NCBI RefSeq assembly: GCF_001015195.1
Contig: NZ_LDES01000109.1
Span: forward strand, 22,515 to 86,514
Length of the DNA: 64,000 nucleotides
Direction of reading: 5' to 3'
Origin: Sphingomonas sp. Y57
Lineage (GTDB): Bacteria; Pseudomonadota; Alphaproteobacteria; Sphingomonadales; Sphingomonadaceae
Of this stretch, positions 36,584-43,938 are shown piece after piece; the stretch's first letter is position 1; every line of letters starts with the position of its first letter. Under the pieces are notes generated by a model that was not told where the DNA came from, did not search any database, and saw nothing but the letters and a program-made list of their open reading frames with translations. The translations under genes were made by a program, and so were the position numbers.

Positions 36584-37416
36584 GCCCGCGCGCGGCTGTG
36601 GTGATCGCTCGCCTGTTCGAGCAGGCGACCGGGCAGACGTTGTCGCGGGATCGCTTCTGGCGGATCGGTACGACGCTGATGCCCTTCTGTCGCGCGCGCG
36701 GGATCGAGAGCTTCGATCAGCTCGCCCTGGCTCTCGAAAGAAGCGCGGACCGTGAGCTGTCGCTCGACATGATCGATGCGTTGCTCAACAACGAGACGAG
36801 CTTCTTCCGCGACGCGGGGGTCTTCACCCAGATCGGCCAGGCAGTGCTGCCGCGGCTGGCGGCGGCGCGGCAGAGAGAGCGGCGCCTGCGCATCTGGTCG
36901 GCGGCGTGCTCCACGGGACAGGAAGCCTATTCGCTGGCGATGCTGTTCGCCGAGCAGGGCGAGCGCTGGGCCGGCTGGCGGATCGACATCGTCGGCAGCG
37001 ACATCTCCCGCTCGGCGGTCGAGCAGGCGCGCAGCGGACTCTATACCCAGTTCGAGGTTCAGCGCGGCCTGCCGATCCGCCAGCTCATCGCCTGGTTCGA
37101 TCCGGTGCTCGACCAGGGCTGGCGGGTGAAGCCACAGCTCGCCGCCCATGTGTCCTTCCAGCGCCACAATCTGCTCGGTCCGCCGCCCGCCGGCGGCCGT
37201 TTCGACCTGATCCTGTGCCGAAATGCCTTGCTCTATTTCTCGCCCGAGCGGAGGCACCAGATGCTGGAGGGGCTGGCGCTGGCGATCGCCCCTGACGGCG
37301 GGCTGCTGCTCGGCGCAGGAGAGACGGTGCAGGGCTCGGCCCGCTTCGTCGCCGACCCCGAAACGCCGATGGTCTATCGGCCGGCCGGCTCGCGCACCGT
37401 GCCGCACGCCGCCTGA
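36574..37416 (+). CDS. cheR: Chemotaxis methyltransferase CheR
   Basis: Methylates receptor glutamates with S-adenosylmethionine. The 280-residue protein has the N-terminal helical domain, the conserved LLNNETSFFRDAGVF segment, the SAM-binding loop RIWSAACSTGQEAYSLAML, IDIVGSDISRSAVEQARSG, the FDLILCRNALLYF segment and the C-terminal LLLGAGETV. Start at ATG 36574 inside the cheB 3' end, which implies coupled translation. It is the last gene of the che cluster; a 130-base gap precedes the amidase. Presence of both CheB and CheR implies an adapting receptor encoded elsewhere in the genome. Confidence 0.96.
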   Translation: MEVGPRAAVVIARLFEQATGQTLSRDRFWRIGTTLMPFCRARGIESFDQLALALERSADRELSLDMIDALLNNETSFFRDAGVFTQIGQAVLPRLAAARQRERRLRIWSAACSTGQEAYSLAMLFAEQGERWAGWRIDIVGSDISRSAVEQARSGLYTQFEVQRGLPIRQLIAWFDPVLDQGWRVKPQLAAHVSFQRHNLLGPPPAGGRFDLILCRNALLYFSPERRHQMLEGLALAIAPDGGLLLGAGETVQGSARFVADPETPMVYRPAGSRTVPHAA

Positions 37417-37546
37417 ATATATCTGGGAGGTGGGGTGAGGCAGCGCGCCGGGGCGCCGTCTGAAATGATCGGAGGAGCGCTCCCGGACGACTTTGAGCAT
37501 TCGCTTGGCGCTTCCCCACCGAATGATCCGGGTTTAAGCGTCCATA

Positions 37547-38263
37547 ATGGACGAGATCATCGATTGCCCGTCGCCCAACCATGACGAGCGCGCGCTGCCG
37601 ATCACCATGCTGGTGCTGCATTATACCGGCATGGCCGATGCGGCGTCGGCAATCGCCCGGCTGACCGATGCCGAGGCGAAGGTGTCGTGCCATTATCTGG
37701 TTGCCGAGGATGGCCAGGTCATGCGCATGGTACCCGAAATGCGCCGTGCCTGGCACGCCGGACAGTCGAGCTGGCGCGGCATCGCCGATGTCAATTCGGC
37801 CAGCATCGGCATCGAGATCGTCAATCCCGGCCATGAGCTCGGCTATCGTCCCTTTCCCAAGCCACAGATGGATGCGCTGATCCCGCTGATCGCCGACATC
37901 ACCGGCCGCCACCCGATCGAGCCTGCCAACGTCGTCGGTCATTCGGACGTCGCCCCCCGGCGCAAGCAGGACCCTGGCGAGCTTTTCGACTGGGAGCTGC
38001 TGGGCAAGCTCGGCCTTGCGCTGCGCCGGCCGCGCCACGGCCTCGCCGATCCGCACTGGACGCCCGGCGGCTTTCTGCTCGCGCTTGAGCGCTTCGGCTA
38101 CGACGTCGCCGATGGGCCGGCGGCGGTCACCGCCTTCCAGCGCCGTTTCCGTCCTGAGAAGATCGACGGCATCGCCGATGGCGAATGCCGCGCGATCCTG
38201 CTCCGCCTGCTGCTCCATCGCGAGGGTGACGGACTGCTTGAGTCTCCGGTCAAAAGCTCCTAA
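37547..38263 (+). CDS. N-acetylmuramoyl-L-alanine amidase, AmpD type with peptidoglycan-binding domain
   Basis: A 238-residue amidase_2 enzyme that cuts the bond between MurNAc and the peptide. Zinc ligands are visible in TMLVLHYTGM and in NVVGHSDVAPRRKQDPGELFDW (His and Asp), and the fold pattern CHYLVAEDGQVMRMVPEMRRAWHAG fits the family. Residues 165-235 form a peptidoglycan-binding domain (GFLLALERFGYDVADGPAAVTAFQRRFRP). No signal peptide is present, so it is probably a cytoplasmic AmpD-like recycling enzyme. ATG 37547. The RNase P RNA starts 11 bases after it. Confidence 0.92.
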   Translation: MDEIIDCPSPNHDERALPITMLVLHYTGMADAASAIARLTDAEAKVSCHYLVAEDGQVMRMVPEMRRAWHAGQSSWRGIADVNSASIGIEIVNPGHELGYRPFPKPQMDALIPLIADITGRHPIEPANVVGHSDVAPRRKQDPGELFDWELLGKLGLALRRPRHGLADPHWTPGGFLLALERFGYDVADGPAAVTAFQRRFRPEKIDGIADGECRAILLRLLLHREGDGLLESPVKSS

Positions 38264-38274
38264 CGGCAGCTCCA

Positions 38275-38653
38275 CCAGAGGGCCGGGCGGTCGCCGCGCA
38301 GCGATGCGGGGAGGAAAGTCCGGGCTCCAAGGAGTGACGGTGCCGGGTAACGCCCGGCGGGGGTGACCCCAGGGATAGTGCCACAGAAAGCAGACCGCCC
38401 GGCGGACGGCCAAGCTCGCTTGGTGCGTTCCGGGTAAGGCCGAAAGGGTGCGGCAAGAGCGCACCGCGGTCCCGGCAACGGGAACGGCATGGTAAACCCC
38501 ACCGGGAGCAAGATCGAATAGGGACGGCACATGGGCCACTCCGCCCGGTCGTCCGGGTTGATTGCTGGAGGCCGGACGCGAGCCCGGTCCTAGAGGAATG
38601 ATCGCCCATCCGGCTTCGGCTGGTGGACAGAACCCGGCTTACAGGCCCTCTGG
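38275..38653 (+). ncRNA. rnpB: RNase P RNA, bacterial type A
   Basis: The catalytic RNA that removes tRNA leaders. The P4-forming sequences are present: GGGGAGGAAAGTCCGGGCTC near 38309 and ACAGAACCCGGCTTACAGGC near 38629. The ends close as helix P1, CCAGAGGGCC (38275-38284) with GGCCCTCTGG (38644-38653). CGGCAAGAGCGCACCG and GGTAAACCCCACCGGGAGCAAGATCGAATAG match conserved internal regions. Length, 379 bases, is normal. The 3' end overlaps the last codons of a small gene on the other strand. Confidence 0.96.
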
Positions 38654-38836
38654 TTCCTTGCTGCGCTGCATCGCATGCCGGATCGGCGCGGGAGCCGCCA
38701 CCGGGCCGTGCGCCTTGTCGAGGTAGAAACCCGCGAGGAAATAATGCGCCCGCATCGCCGCAGGATGGCGGGCGGACCGGGCCGCCGTGAGCTCGACCTC
38801 GGCGCGTTGCAGATAATAGTCGCTATCTTGATCCAT
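38639..38836 (-). CDS. Small helical protein, 65 residues
   Basis: No named family is recognised. The sequence DSDYYLQRAEVELTAARSAR followed by AMRAHYFLAGFYLDKA gives two helices with a Y-x3-RA-x2-E pattern and an A-H-x2-LA-x2-Y pattern. The 62-residue protein at 39902-40090 has the same layout, so the two look like paralogues. ATG at 38836 and stop at 38639, the stop lying inside the RNase P RNA gene on the other strand (15-base overlap). Helix-pair shape with these spaced Ala and Tyr residues resembles a single TPR-like unit, which is a guess. Confidence 0.65.
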   Translation of the reverse strand: MDQDSDYYLQRAEVELTAARSARHPAAMRAHYFLAGFYLDKAHGPVAAPAPIRHAMQRSKEPEGL

Positions 38837-38999
38837 GCGCGTCCCTGCCTGCCTCCACCATAATTCCGCAGATGCGAAATGGATGCGCGTTACAGAGCAT
38901 TGCTGGGGAAATAGTCGCGCTTTCAGAGCGGCTTGCCGCAGCTTGCGGGGAATGGGTCGAGGCTACGCGTTGATGGCTCTTCCGGACAGGAGAGAGATC

Positions 39000-39293
39000 A
39001 TGCCCCGTGGAGACAAAAGCAGCTACACCGATAAGCAGAAGCGCAAGGCCGAACATATCGAGGAAGGTTATGAAGATCGGGGCGTGCCCCCGAAAGAGGC
39101 CGAGCGCCGCGCCTGGGCGACGGTAAACAAGGAGTCTGGCGGAGGTAACAAGTCGGGCTCGGGCCGGGGCAAGCCGGATTCCCATGTCTCCTCGTCGCGC
39201 GGCGGGCGGGCTCACAAATCGGGTTCGGCCGAGCAACGTTCGGCCGCGGCGCGCAAGGGTTGGGTGACTCGGCGCAAGAACGCCGCTGCCTGA
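39000..39293 (+). CDS. Small basic stress-type protein (plasmid-stabilisation-like)
   Basis: A 97-residue, very hydrophilic protein. It starts MPRGDKSSYTDKQKRKAEHI, continues with a helix containing PPKEAERRAWATVNKESGGG, and ends in a Gly/Ser/Lys-rich disordered tail with SEQRSAAARKGWVTRRK. Similar proteins are usually annotated as plasmid stabilisation proteins, although nothing here suggests a plasmid; they are common in soil bacteria and lie near stress genes. ATG 39000 is preceded by GGAGAG. The function is unknown; a nucleic-acid contact is conceivable from the charge. Confidence 0.75.
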   Translation: MPRGDKSSYTDKQKRKAEHIEEGYEDRGVPPKEAERRAWATVNKESGGGNKSGSGRGKPDSHVSSSRGGRAHKSGSAEQRSAAARKGWVTRRKNAAA

Positions 39294-39303
39294 TTGGTCA
39301 CAG

Positions 39304-39453
39304 TCAGCCGAGGGTCGACAGGCCCCAGCCGAGCGAACCGATCAGCAGCGTGACCAGCAGGATAGCCAGCACGAGTCGGGCCAGCGGACGGTGTCGCCTC
39401 GGCCGGGCCGGACCGGATGCCGTGGGCGGGCGGGTGTAGGGCAGCCTGCTCAC
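39304..39453 (-). CDS. Single-helix membrane protein, 49 residues
   Basis: A short frame with GTG at 39453. The start overlaps the stop of the CBS gene as GTGA, the arrangement expected for a coupled downstream gene. The N-terminal half is Pro/Arg-rich, and one hydrophobic helix follows (about residues 28-45, LVLAILLVTLLIGSLGWGL), with a TGA 4 residues later. No family is recognised. It was missed by length cut-offs, but the exact overlap and the clean membrane segment support it. Confidence 0.5.
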   Translation of the reverse strand: MSRLPYTRPPTASGPARPRRHRPLARLVLAILLVTLLIGSLGWGLSTLG

Positions 39454-39905
39454 AATGTCTGGGAGTGAAGAGCACTTGGCTGTCCGATCGCGCCGAGGGC
39501 CTCTCCAGCGAGCATCGCCTCGCCGCTAGCCGCGAGGTCGGTCAGGGAGACGATTCCCACCAGGCGCTTTTCGCGGTTGAGGACCGGCAGGCGTCGCAGC
39601 TGGATGTCACCCATATTTTCGAGCACGTCCTCGCTGTCGTCGTCACTGTAGCAATAACGGACTTCGGCGCTCATCACCTTGCCGATCTCGGTGGCAGGGG
39701 GAAGCCCCCGTGCAACGGCGCGGATCGCTATGTCGCGATCGGTGATAACGCCGACAAGCCGATCGCCTTCCGCGACCGGCAGCACGCCGGCGTCGATCTC
39801 GGCCATCGCCTGGGCGGCTTCCTGCAGGCTGCGGTCGGGCCCGATGATACGGACATCGTCGGCCATGCATTCGGATACCTTCATCGCATCGCTCCCCGGT
39901 GTCAT
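39450..39905 (-). CDS. CBS-domain pair protein
   Basis: A 151-residue protein made of two CBS motifs. The first is KVSECMADDVRIIGPDRSLQ to GVITDRDIAIRAVA, the second begins near KVMSAEVRYC and ends in LVGIVSLTDLAAS. CBS pairs bind adenine nucleotides or other ligands and, in stand-alone form, are frequent in stress regulons. ATG 39905 overlaps the upstream 62-residue gene as ATGA; ATG 39884, with GGGGAG before it, gives the more usual family start, so the choice is open. It is followed by the 49-residue membrane protein gene. Confidence 0.9.
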   Translation of the reverse strand: MTPGSDAMKVSECMADDVRIIGPDRSLQEAAQAMAEIDAGVLPVAEGDRLVGVITDRDIAIRAVARGLPPATEIGKVMSAEVRYCYSDDDSEDVLENMGDIQLRRLPVLNREKRLVGIVSLTDLAASGEAMLAGEALGAIGQPSALHSQTL

Positions 39906-40090
39906 TCCTTGGGTTGGTTGCTGCCGGGCTGCCGCTCGTGCATCAGCAGACGCTCGCGCTCGGCTGCCTGCCCATGGACGCTGGCGAGCATTAGATGGGC
40001 TTGTCTCGCCTCGGTGCAGCCCGCCTTCGCCGCAGCCTGCTTTTCTTGTGTGGCCCTTTGCTCGAAGTAGACGATGTCTTCCTGGCTCAT
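39902..40090 (-). CDS. Small helical protein, 62 residues
   Basis: A short, hydrophilic protein with two helices: DIVYFEQRATQEKQAAAKAG and EARQAHLMLASVHGQAAERE, followed by a basic tail. It shares spacing of aromatic, Arg-Ala and Ala-His-x2-Leu-Ala positions with the 65-residue protein 1 kb away, so they are probably members of one small family. It leads an apparent three-gene run with the CBS gene and the 49-residue membrane protein, linked by ATGA and GTGA overlaps. I do not recognise a family name. Stress or regulatory roles are guesses from context only. Confidence 0.7.
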   Translation of the reverse strand: MSQEDIVYFEQRATQEKQAAAKAGCTEARQAHLMLASVHGQAAERERLLMHERQPGSNQPKE

Positions 40091-40267
40091 CGATGAGGAC
40101 TCCTGGTCGCAGTGTCGCGGGAGGAAGCGCCGAACGTCCGATCGGGCCGGTTTGCGCCGACGGTGCGGCAGCGGCGCATGTCCAGCCGCATCGCTTCTAT
40201 CCCAATCGTCACTGGGAAGAGGAGAGTATAGCCCGCCTTCGGGCGCGAGGCCGTAACCTGGATCAGT

Positions 40268-40699
40268 TCATGCGGCGAAAGGGGGCGTCGGCGGGACGGC
40301 GCGGGGCGCCGCCCACAGCGTCGACAGCGCCGAAAGAAGCTCCGCATCGGAAAATGGTTTGAGCAACCTGGGGAAGCGATGGAACTGCGGGGGCTCCCGA
40401 TCGACGTTCACGCCGCTCGTGAACAGGAAGGGGATGTTCCGTCGTACCAGAATCTCGGCCACCGGATAGGAAAGCTCGCCGTTGAGCCAGACATCAAGTA
40501 CGGCTGCGTCGATCTTGGCCGATGCGGCGACATCCAGCGCGATCTGCAGCGTCAGGCAGGGACCGACGACGTCGGCGCCCAGCTCGATCAGTGAGTCGCG
40601 CATGGCCGTGGCGATGATGATCTGGTCCTCGACGATGAGGATCGCAGGCCTCGGCCGCTGCGGCGACCATGCTGTCAGGGCGGGCAATGGCTTCTTCAT
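40268..40699 (-). CDS. Stand-alone response regulator
   Basis: A 143-residue protein. An N-terminal extension of about 18 residues leads into a receiver with ILIVEDQIIIATAMRDSL, the phospho-Asp in AAVLDVWLNGE, the switch position in FLFTSG and Lys in RLLKPFSDAELLSAL, so it should be phosphorylatable. There is no output domain. Receivers of this short type in alphaproteobacteria often belong to histidine-kinase stress pathways, but the kinase is not here. ATG 40699 is taken; earlier in-frame codons reach 40735. The AT-rich block lies directly upstream of it. Confidence 0.85.
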   Translation of the reverse strand: MKKPLPALTAWSPQRPRPAILIVEDQIIIATAMRDSLIELGADVVGPCLTLQIALDVAASAKIDAAVLDVWLNGELSYPVAEILVRRNIPFLFTSGVNVDREPPQFHRFPRLLKPFSDAELLSALSTLWAAPRAVPPTPPFAA

Positions 40700-40739
40700 G
40701 ATGATCATCAGGTTCGCGAATGCTGCAAGCTGCAATCAC

Positions 40740-41000
40740 TGGGGTTGATCTCGAGACGATTTCCGATGATCTTTCTCAGTTCTTCGCTTGCGGTGCGTGG
40801 TTAAATCTAATTAGAATTGTAAACTATTGTTACATAAAAGGAATATTTCGGGAATTCATCTAGTAAAATTTTGATGGATTCTGGGAGTCGAATTTCTCTT
40901 ATCGGTGGAAGAAGTCCATATACGGACTCTACGTAGAAGAGAAACGCCATTTTTCTAAATTTATTATATAAATTAGATAGTTCGAGCGGAAATTGGAGCG
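40740..41000. other. AT-rich non-coding block
   Basis: About 260 bases that are strongly AT-rich, unlike the GC-rich surroundings, and have no credible coding frame on either strand. It contains a perfect 10-base palindrome TCTACGTAGA (40928-40937), a near-palindrome GTCCATATACGGAC (40914-40927) and a 24-base near-palindrome TCTAAATTT...AAATTAGA (40954-40977). It lies upstream of the lone response regulator and downstream of the mechanosensitive channel, so it most probably holds the regulator's promoter. The rest of this 330-base gap shows nothing else. Confidence 0.7.
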
Positions 41001-41033
41001 AGCCGGGTGACAGATCCGGAAATGGGAGACGCC

Positions 41034-42134
41034 TTATCCGCCGGCGCTGAACTGGCCGGTGACCGGCATCTGGCGGCGACGCGGCAAGGCTTCGGGCATC
41101 TCGGCGGCTATGAAGGCGAGCAGACCCTCCCGGATGTCGCAGCGCAGGTCAAAGGCGAGGCTGGCGTCACGCGCGGTCACCAGGACGCGCAGTTCGATCG
41201 TCTCTTCGCCGGCATCGGTGACCTGGAGATTCCAGAAACGGCGATCCCAGCGCTTGTTGGCTCCGATCAATTCGCCGGCATGGGCCCGGATGCGCGGCAC
41301 GTCGGCCGCGTGGTCGACGCGCAGGAATACCGATCCCATCAGCTCCGACGTCGTCCGGGTCCAGTTCTGGAAGCTCTGCTCGAGGAATTTCGCGACCGGC
41401 ACGATCAGCCGTCGATCGTCCCAGATCCTGACGACCGCATAGGTCAGGCGGATTTCCTCGACCCGGCCCCACTCGCCATCGATGATCAGCACGTCGTCGA
41501 TGCGGATCGGCTCGGTGAAGGCGAGCTGGATGCCGGCGATCAGGTTCTTGAGCGCGGGCTGCGCGGCAGCGCCCACCGCCAGGCCGGCGACGCCTGCGGA
41601 GGCGATCAGGGTGATGCCGACGCTTCGGATGCCAGGGATGCTGAGGAGCATCATGCAGATCGTCAGGAAGATCACGACGAAGGTTGCGATCCGCGACAGG
41701 ATCGCGGCCCGGGTCCGCCGTCGCCGCGCGCGCAGATTGTCGGCGACGCTGATGTCGTGGCGGATCGCCATGACGTCGCCGAGCGCCCCGATCAGAGCGA
41801 TCGCCAGCCAGCCGACAAGGCCGGGAACGACAAATCCCGCGGCCTGCTGCCACAATGTCTTCGCCCAGGGGAGGAGCGGCAGGCCGCGCTGGACGATGCT
41901 CAGTGCGACCGCGACGAGAATCCACCGTAGCGGCCTCCGGACTCGTTCGAGCACCATGTCGTCGGCGCGGCTGCGGGTGCGCCGCGACAAGCGCAGCAGC
42001 AATGCGATCGCCAACCGGTGAACCAGCAGTGCCACGACGATCGCGGCGGCGATCATGGCGGCGGCTTCGGCGCTGGCGACGGCGGCGCTGGCAACGGCCG
42101 GCGGCAGCGGCATTTCTGTCGGAAAGCGGCGCAT
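41034..42134 (-). CDS. Mechanosensitive channel of the MscS family
   Basis: A 366-residue membrane protein that should open under membrane tension during hypo-osmotic shock. After an N-terminal helix (AAMIAAAIVVALLVHRLAIA) there are three or four more membrane segments, then the pore-lining helix with the SVGITLIASAGVAGLAVGAA pattern, QPALKNLIAGIQLAFTEPIRIDD, and the beta domain with GEWGRVEEIRLTYAVVRIWDDR, all typical of MscS. The C-terminal cytoplasmic part is present. ATG 42134 is chosen (MRRFPTEMPLPP); the frame is open to 42218. Fits the stress-gene character of this stretch. Confidence 0.93.
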   Translation of the reverse strand: MRRFPTEMPLPPAVASAAVASAEAAAMIAAAIVVALLVHRLAIALLLRLSRRTRSRADDMVLERVRRPLRWILVAVALSIVQRGLPLLPWAKTLWQQAAGFVVPGLVGWLAIALIGALGDVMAIRHDISVADNLRARRRRTRAAILSRIATFVVIFLTICMMLLSIPGIRSVGITLIASAGVAGLAVGAAAQPALKNLIAGIQLAFTEPIRIDDVLIIDGEWGRVEEIRLTYAVVRIWDDRRLIVPVAKFLEQSFQNWTRTTSELMGSVFLRVDHAADVPRIRAHAGELIGANKRWDRRFWNLQVTDAGEETIELRVLVTARDASLAFDLRCDIREGLLAFIAAEMPEALPRRRQMPVTGQFSAGG

Positions 42135-42279
42135 CGCCCCGCAACGTCGCGTTAAGGGGGCGGTTCCGACGGACCAGGGGGGCATGGGACGAACCGGGCC
42201 GCCATCGACGTCGTCCACCGGCGCGGCATTGCATCCCGACGGCGACGGCCTATTTTCGCTGGCATCAAAGGAGATTGAT

Positions 42280-42813
42280 ATGGCCCGGGAAGTCGCGACG
42301 TTGGCGGGTGGTTGCTTCTGGTGTGTCGAAGCGGTGTTCGACGACGTTATCGGCGTGGAGTCGGTCGAGAGCGGCTATACCGGGGGGCATGTTCCCGACC
42401 CGACCTACAGGCAGGTCTGCAACGGCGACACGGGCCATGCGGAAGCGATCCGCATCGTCTTCGATCCCGAAGTCATCAGCTATGGCGAGCTGCTCGACAT
42501 CTTCTTCCACGTCCACGACCCGACCCAGCTCAATCGGCAGGGCAACGATATCGGTCCGCAATATCGTTCCGCGATCTTCCCCAACTCGCCCGCCCAGGAG
42601 GATGAGGCGAAGGCCGCGATCGAGCGCGCTCGCGCCGCGTGGCCCGACCCCATCGTTACCCGGATCGAACCAGAGGCGCCCTGGTATCCGGCCGAGGACT
42701 ATCACCAGGAATATTTCGCGCGGGAGGGGGCCAGCAACGGCTATTGCGTGATGGTCGTCGCTCCCAAGCTCGCCAAGTTCCGCAAAAGCTACGCAGCGCG
42801 GCTCAAGGGCTGA
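42280..42813 (+). CDS. msrA: Peptide methionine sulfoxide reductase A
   Basis: Reduces the S-isomer of methionine sulfoxide, repairing oxidised proteins. The 177-residue protein carries the catalytic GGCFWCVEAVFDDVIGVES motif, YTGGHVPDPTYRQVCNGDTGHAE, and the DYHQEYF segment. The recycling cysteine expected near the C-terminus is present in NGYCVMVV. ATG 42280 has a strong AAAGGAG 7 bases upstream; an open frame further upstream is a shadow of the opposing channel gene. It is convergent with the Sua5 gene, 31 bases away. MsrB is not in the window. Confidence 0.97.
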   Translation: MAREVATLAGGCFWCVEAVFDDVIGVESVESGYTGGHVPDPTYRQVCNGDTGHAEAIRIVFDPEVISYGELLDIFFHVHDPTQLNRQGNDIGPQYRSAIFPNSPAQEDEAKAAIERARAAWPDPIVTRIEPEAPWYPAEDYHQEYFAREGASNGYCVMVVAPKLAKFRKSYAARLKG

Positions 42814-42844
42814 TCGGCTCCCCCGCGCGCGACGCGGGAGGGTT

Positions 42845-43786
42845 TCATCTTGGGGCGGCCGCCCGCGCCAGCCGGTCGTTTATAGCGAGGCCGAGGCCAT
42901 TCGTGGGAACCGGGGCCACCGCGATCGCCGCGGCGTCCGACTGGTCTGCGGCGTGGAGCAGGTCGAACAGCCGCGCCGCGGCCTCGTCTAGGCGCCCCGA
43001 TGTTGACAGGCTGACGTCGCCCGCGACCGGCCCGAAGCCGATCAGGAACTCACCCGCCTTTGCTGCCACGGCGTTCAACCGTAGCGGCTTCGACGGCGCA
43101 TAGTGGCTCGCCATCTGGCCCGGTGCCTCGATGGATCCGCCGCCGCCCTGCTCGACGGCGACGCCCGAGGCATCGGCCAGCATCTCGACCGTGATCGCAC
43201 CCGGGCGGAGCAGGCGCAGCCTGCTGTCCTCGACCGCGACGATGGTCGACTCGATCCCGACGGAGGTCGGGCCGTCGTCGAGGACGAGCGGAATCCGGCC
43301 GGCCAGCGACCGCGCGACATGCCCGGCGCGGGTCGCGCTGATCGAGCCGCTGGCGTTGGCGGAAGGGGCGGCGAGGGGACGGCCGCTCGCCCGGATCAGC
43401 GCGCGCATCGCGGGATGCGCGGGCATCCGTACTGCGACGCTGGGCAGGCCGGCGGTGGTCAGACGGGCGATCGGCGACCCCGCGGCCGCGGGCAGCACCA
43501 TGGTCAGAGGCCCCGGCCAGAAGCGCTCGGCGAGACGGTGGGCCAGCGGCGAAAGCACGGCGACCCGGCTCGCCATGGCGAGATCGGTGACATGGACGAT
43601 GAGCGGGTTGAAGCTCGGACGGCCCTTGGCGGCGTAGATCGCGGCCACCGCATCACCCGAGGTCGCGTCGCCGGCCAGGCCATAGACCGTCTCGGTGGGT
43701 ACGGCGACCGGCAGCCCGCGCGCGATCAGCGCGGCCGCTTCGGCGATGCCGGTCTCGTCGGCCGGGAGGATTCGGGTCTCGGTCAC
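42845..43786 (-). CDS. tsaC: L-threonylcarbamoyladenylate synthase (Sua5/YwlC type)
   Basis: Makes threonylcarbamoyl-AMP for the t6A modification of ANN-decoding tRNAs. The 313-residue protein is the long Sua5 form: the YrdC domain (LPVAVPTETVYGLAGDATSG, IYAAKGRPSFNPLIVHV, ERFWPGPLTMVLPA, VRMPAHPAMRALI and SANASGSISAT) occupies residues 1-200. The C-terminal Sua5 domain begins around the SGVAVEQGG linker (GQMASHYAPSKPLRL). The start is taken at ATG 43786. It is convergent with msrA; a palindromic element lies in the gap to the gntR gene upstream. Confidence 0.95.
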   Translation of the reverse strand: MTETRILPADETGIAEAAALIARGLPVAVPTETVYGLAGDATSGDAVAAIYAAKGRPSFNPLIVHVTDLAMASRVAVLSPLAHRLAERFWPGPLTMVLPAAAGSPIARLTTAGLPSVAVRMPAHPAMRALIRASGRPLAAPSANASGSISATRAGHVARSLAGRIPLVLDDGPTSVGIESTIVAVEDSRLRLLRPGAITVEMLADASGVAVEQGGGGSIEAPGQMASHYAPSKPLRLNAVAAKAGEFLIGFGPVAGDVSLSTSGRLDEAAARLFDLLHAADQSDAAAIAVAPVPTNGLGLAINDRLARAAAPR

Positions 43787-43836
43787 GCTGCGCGGCTATC
43801 CCGCAGCGGCGGAAGGAGCAAGCCCTGCTCCTCTCC

Positions 43837-43926
43837 CGTCATCCTGGCGAATGCCGGAATCTCACTGTCATGGGATCGGCAGCGCGAGGAGGAGGAGGGA
43901 GGTTCCGGCCTTCACCGGAATGATGG
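43837..43926. repeat. Dispersed palindromic element, copy 7
   Basis: CGTCATCCTGGCGAATGCCG at the left and GGTTCCGGCCTTCACCGGAATGATGG at the right are inverted, with a few mismatches, around a purine-rich centre. It lies 11 bases after the end of the gntR gene (minus strand) and about 50 bases before the Sua5 start. Confidence 0.8.
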
Positions 43927-43938
43927 AGGAAAAAAGCG

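Noticed and set aside
38250-38609. Two minus-strand frames of 119 and 90 residues
   Set aside because: Both lie within the RNase P RNA gene, whose P1 and P4 elements are clear, and their protein sequence has no coherent pattern.
38837-42279. EcfG-type general stress promoters before the small stress-type genes
   Set aside because: The nearest match, GGAAT followed by CGTT before the 97-residue gene, has a spacer of 14 bases instead of 16-17 and differs in the first box, so it was not kept.
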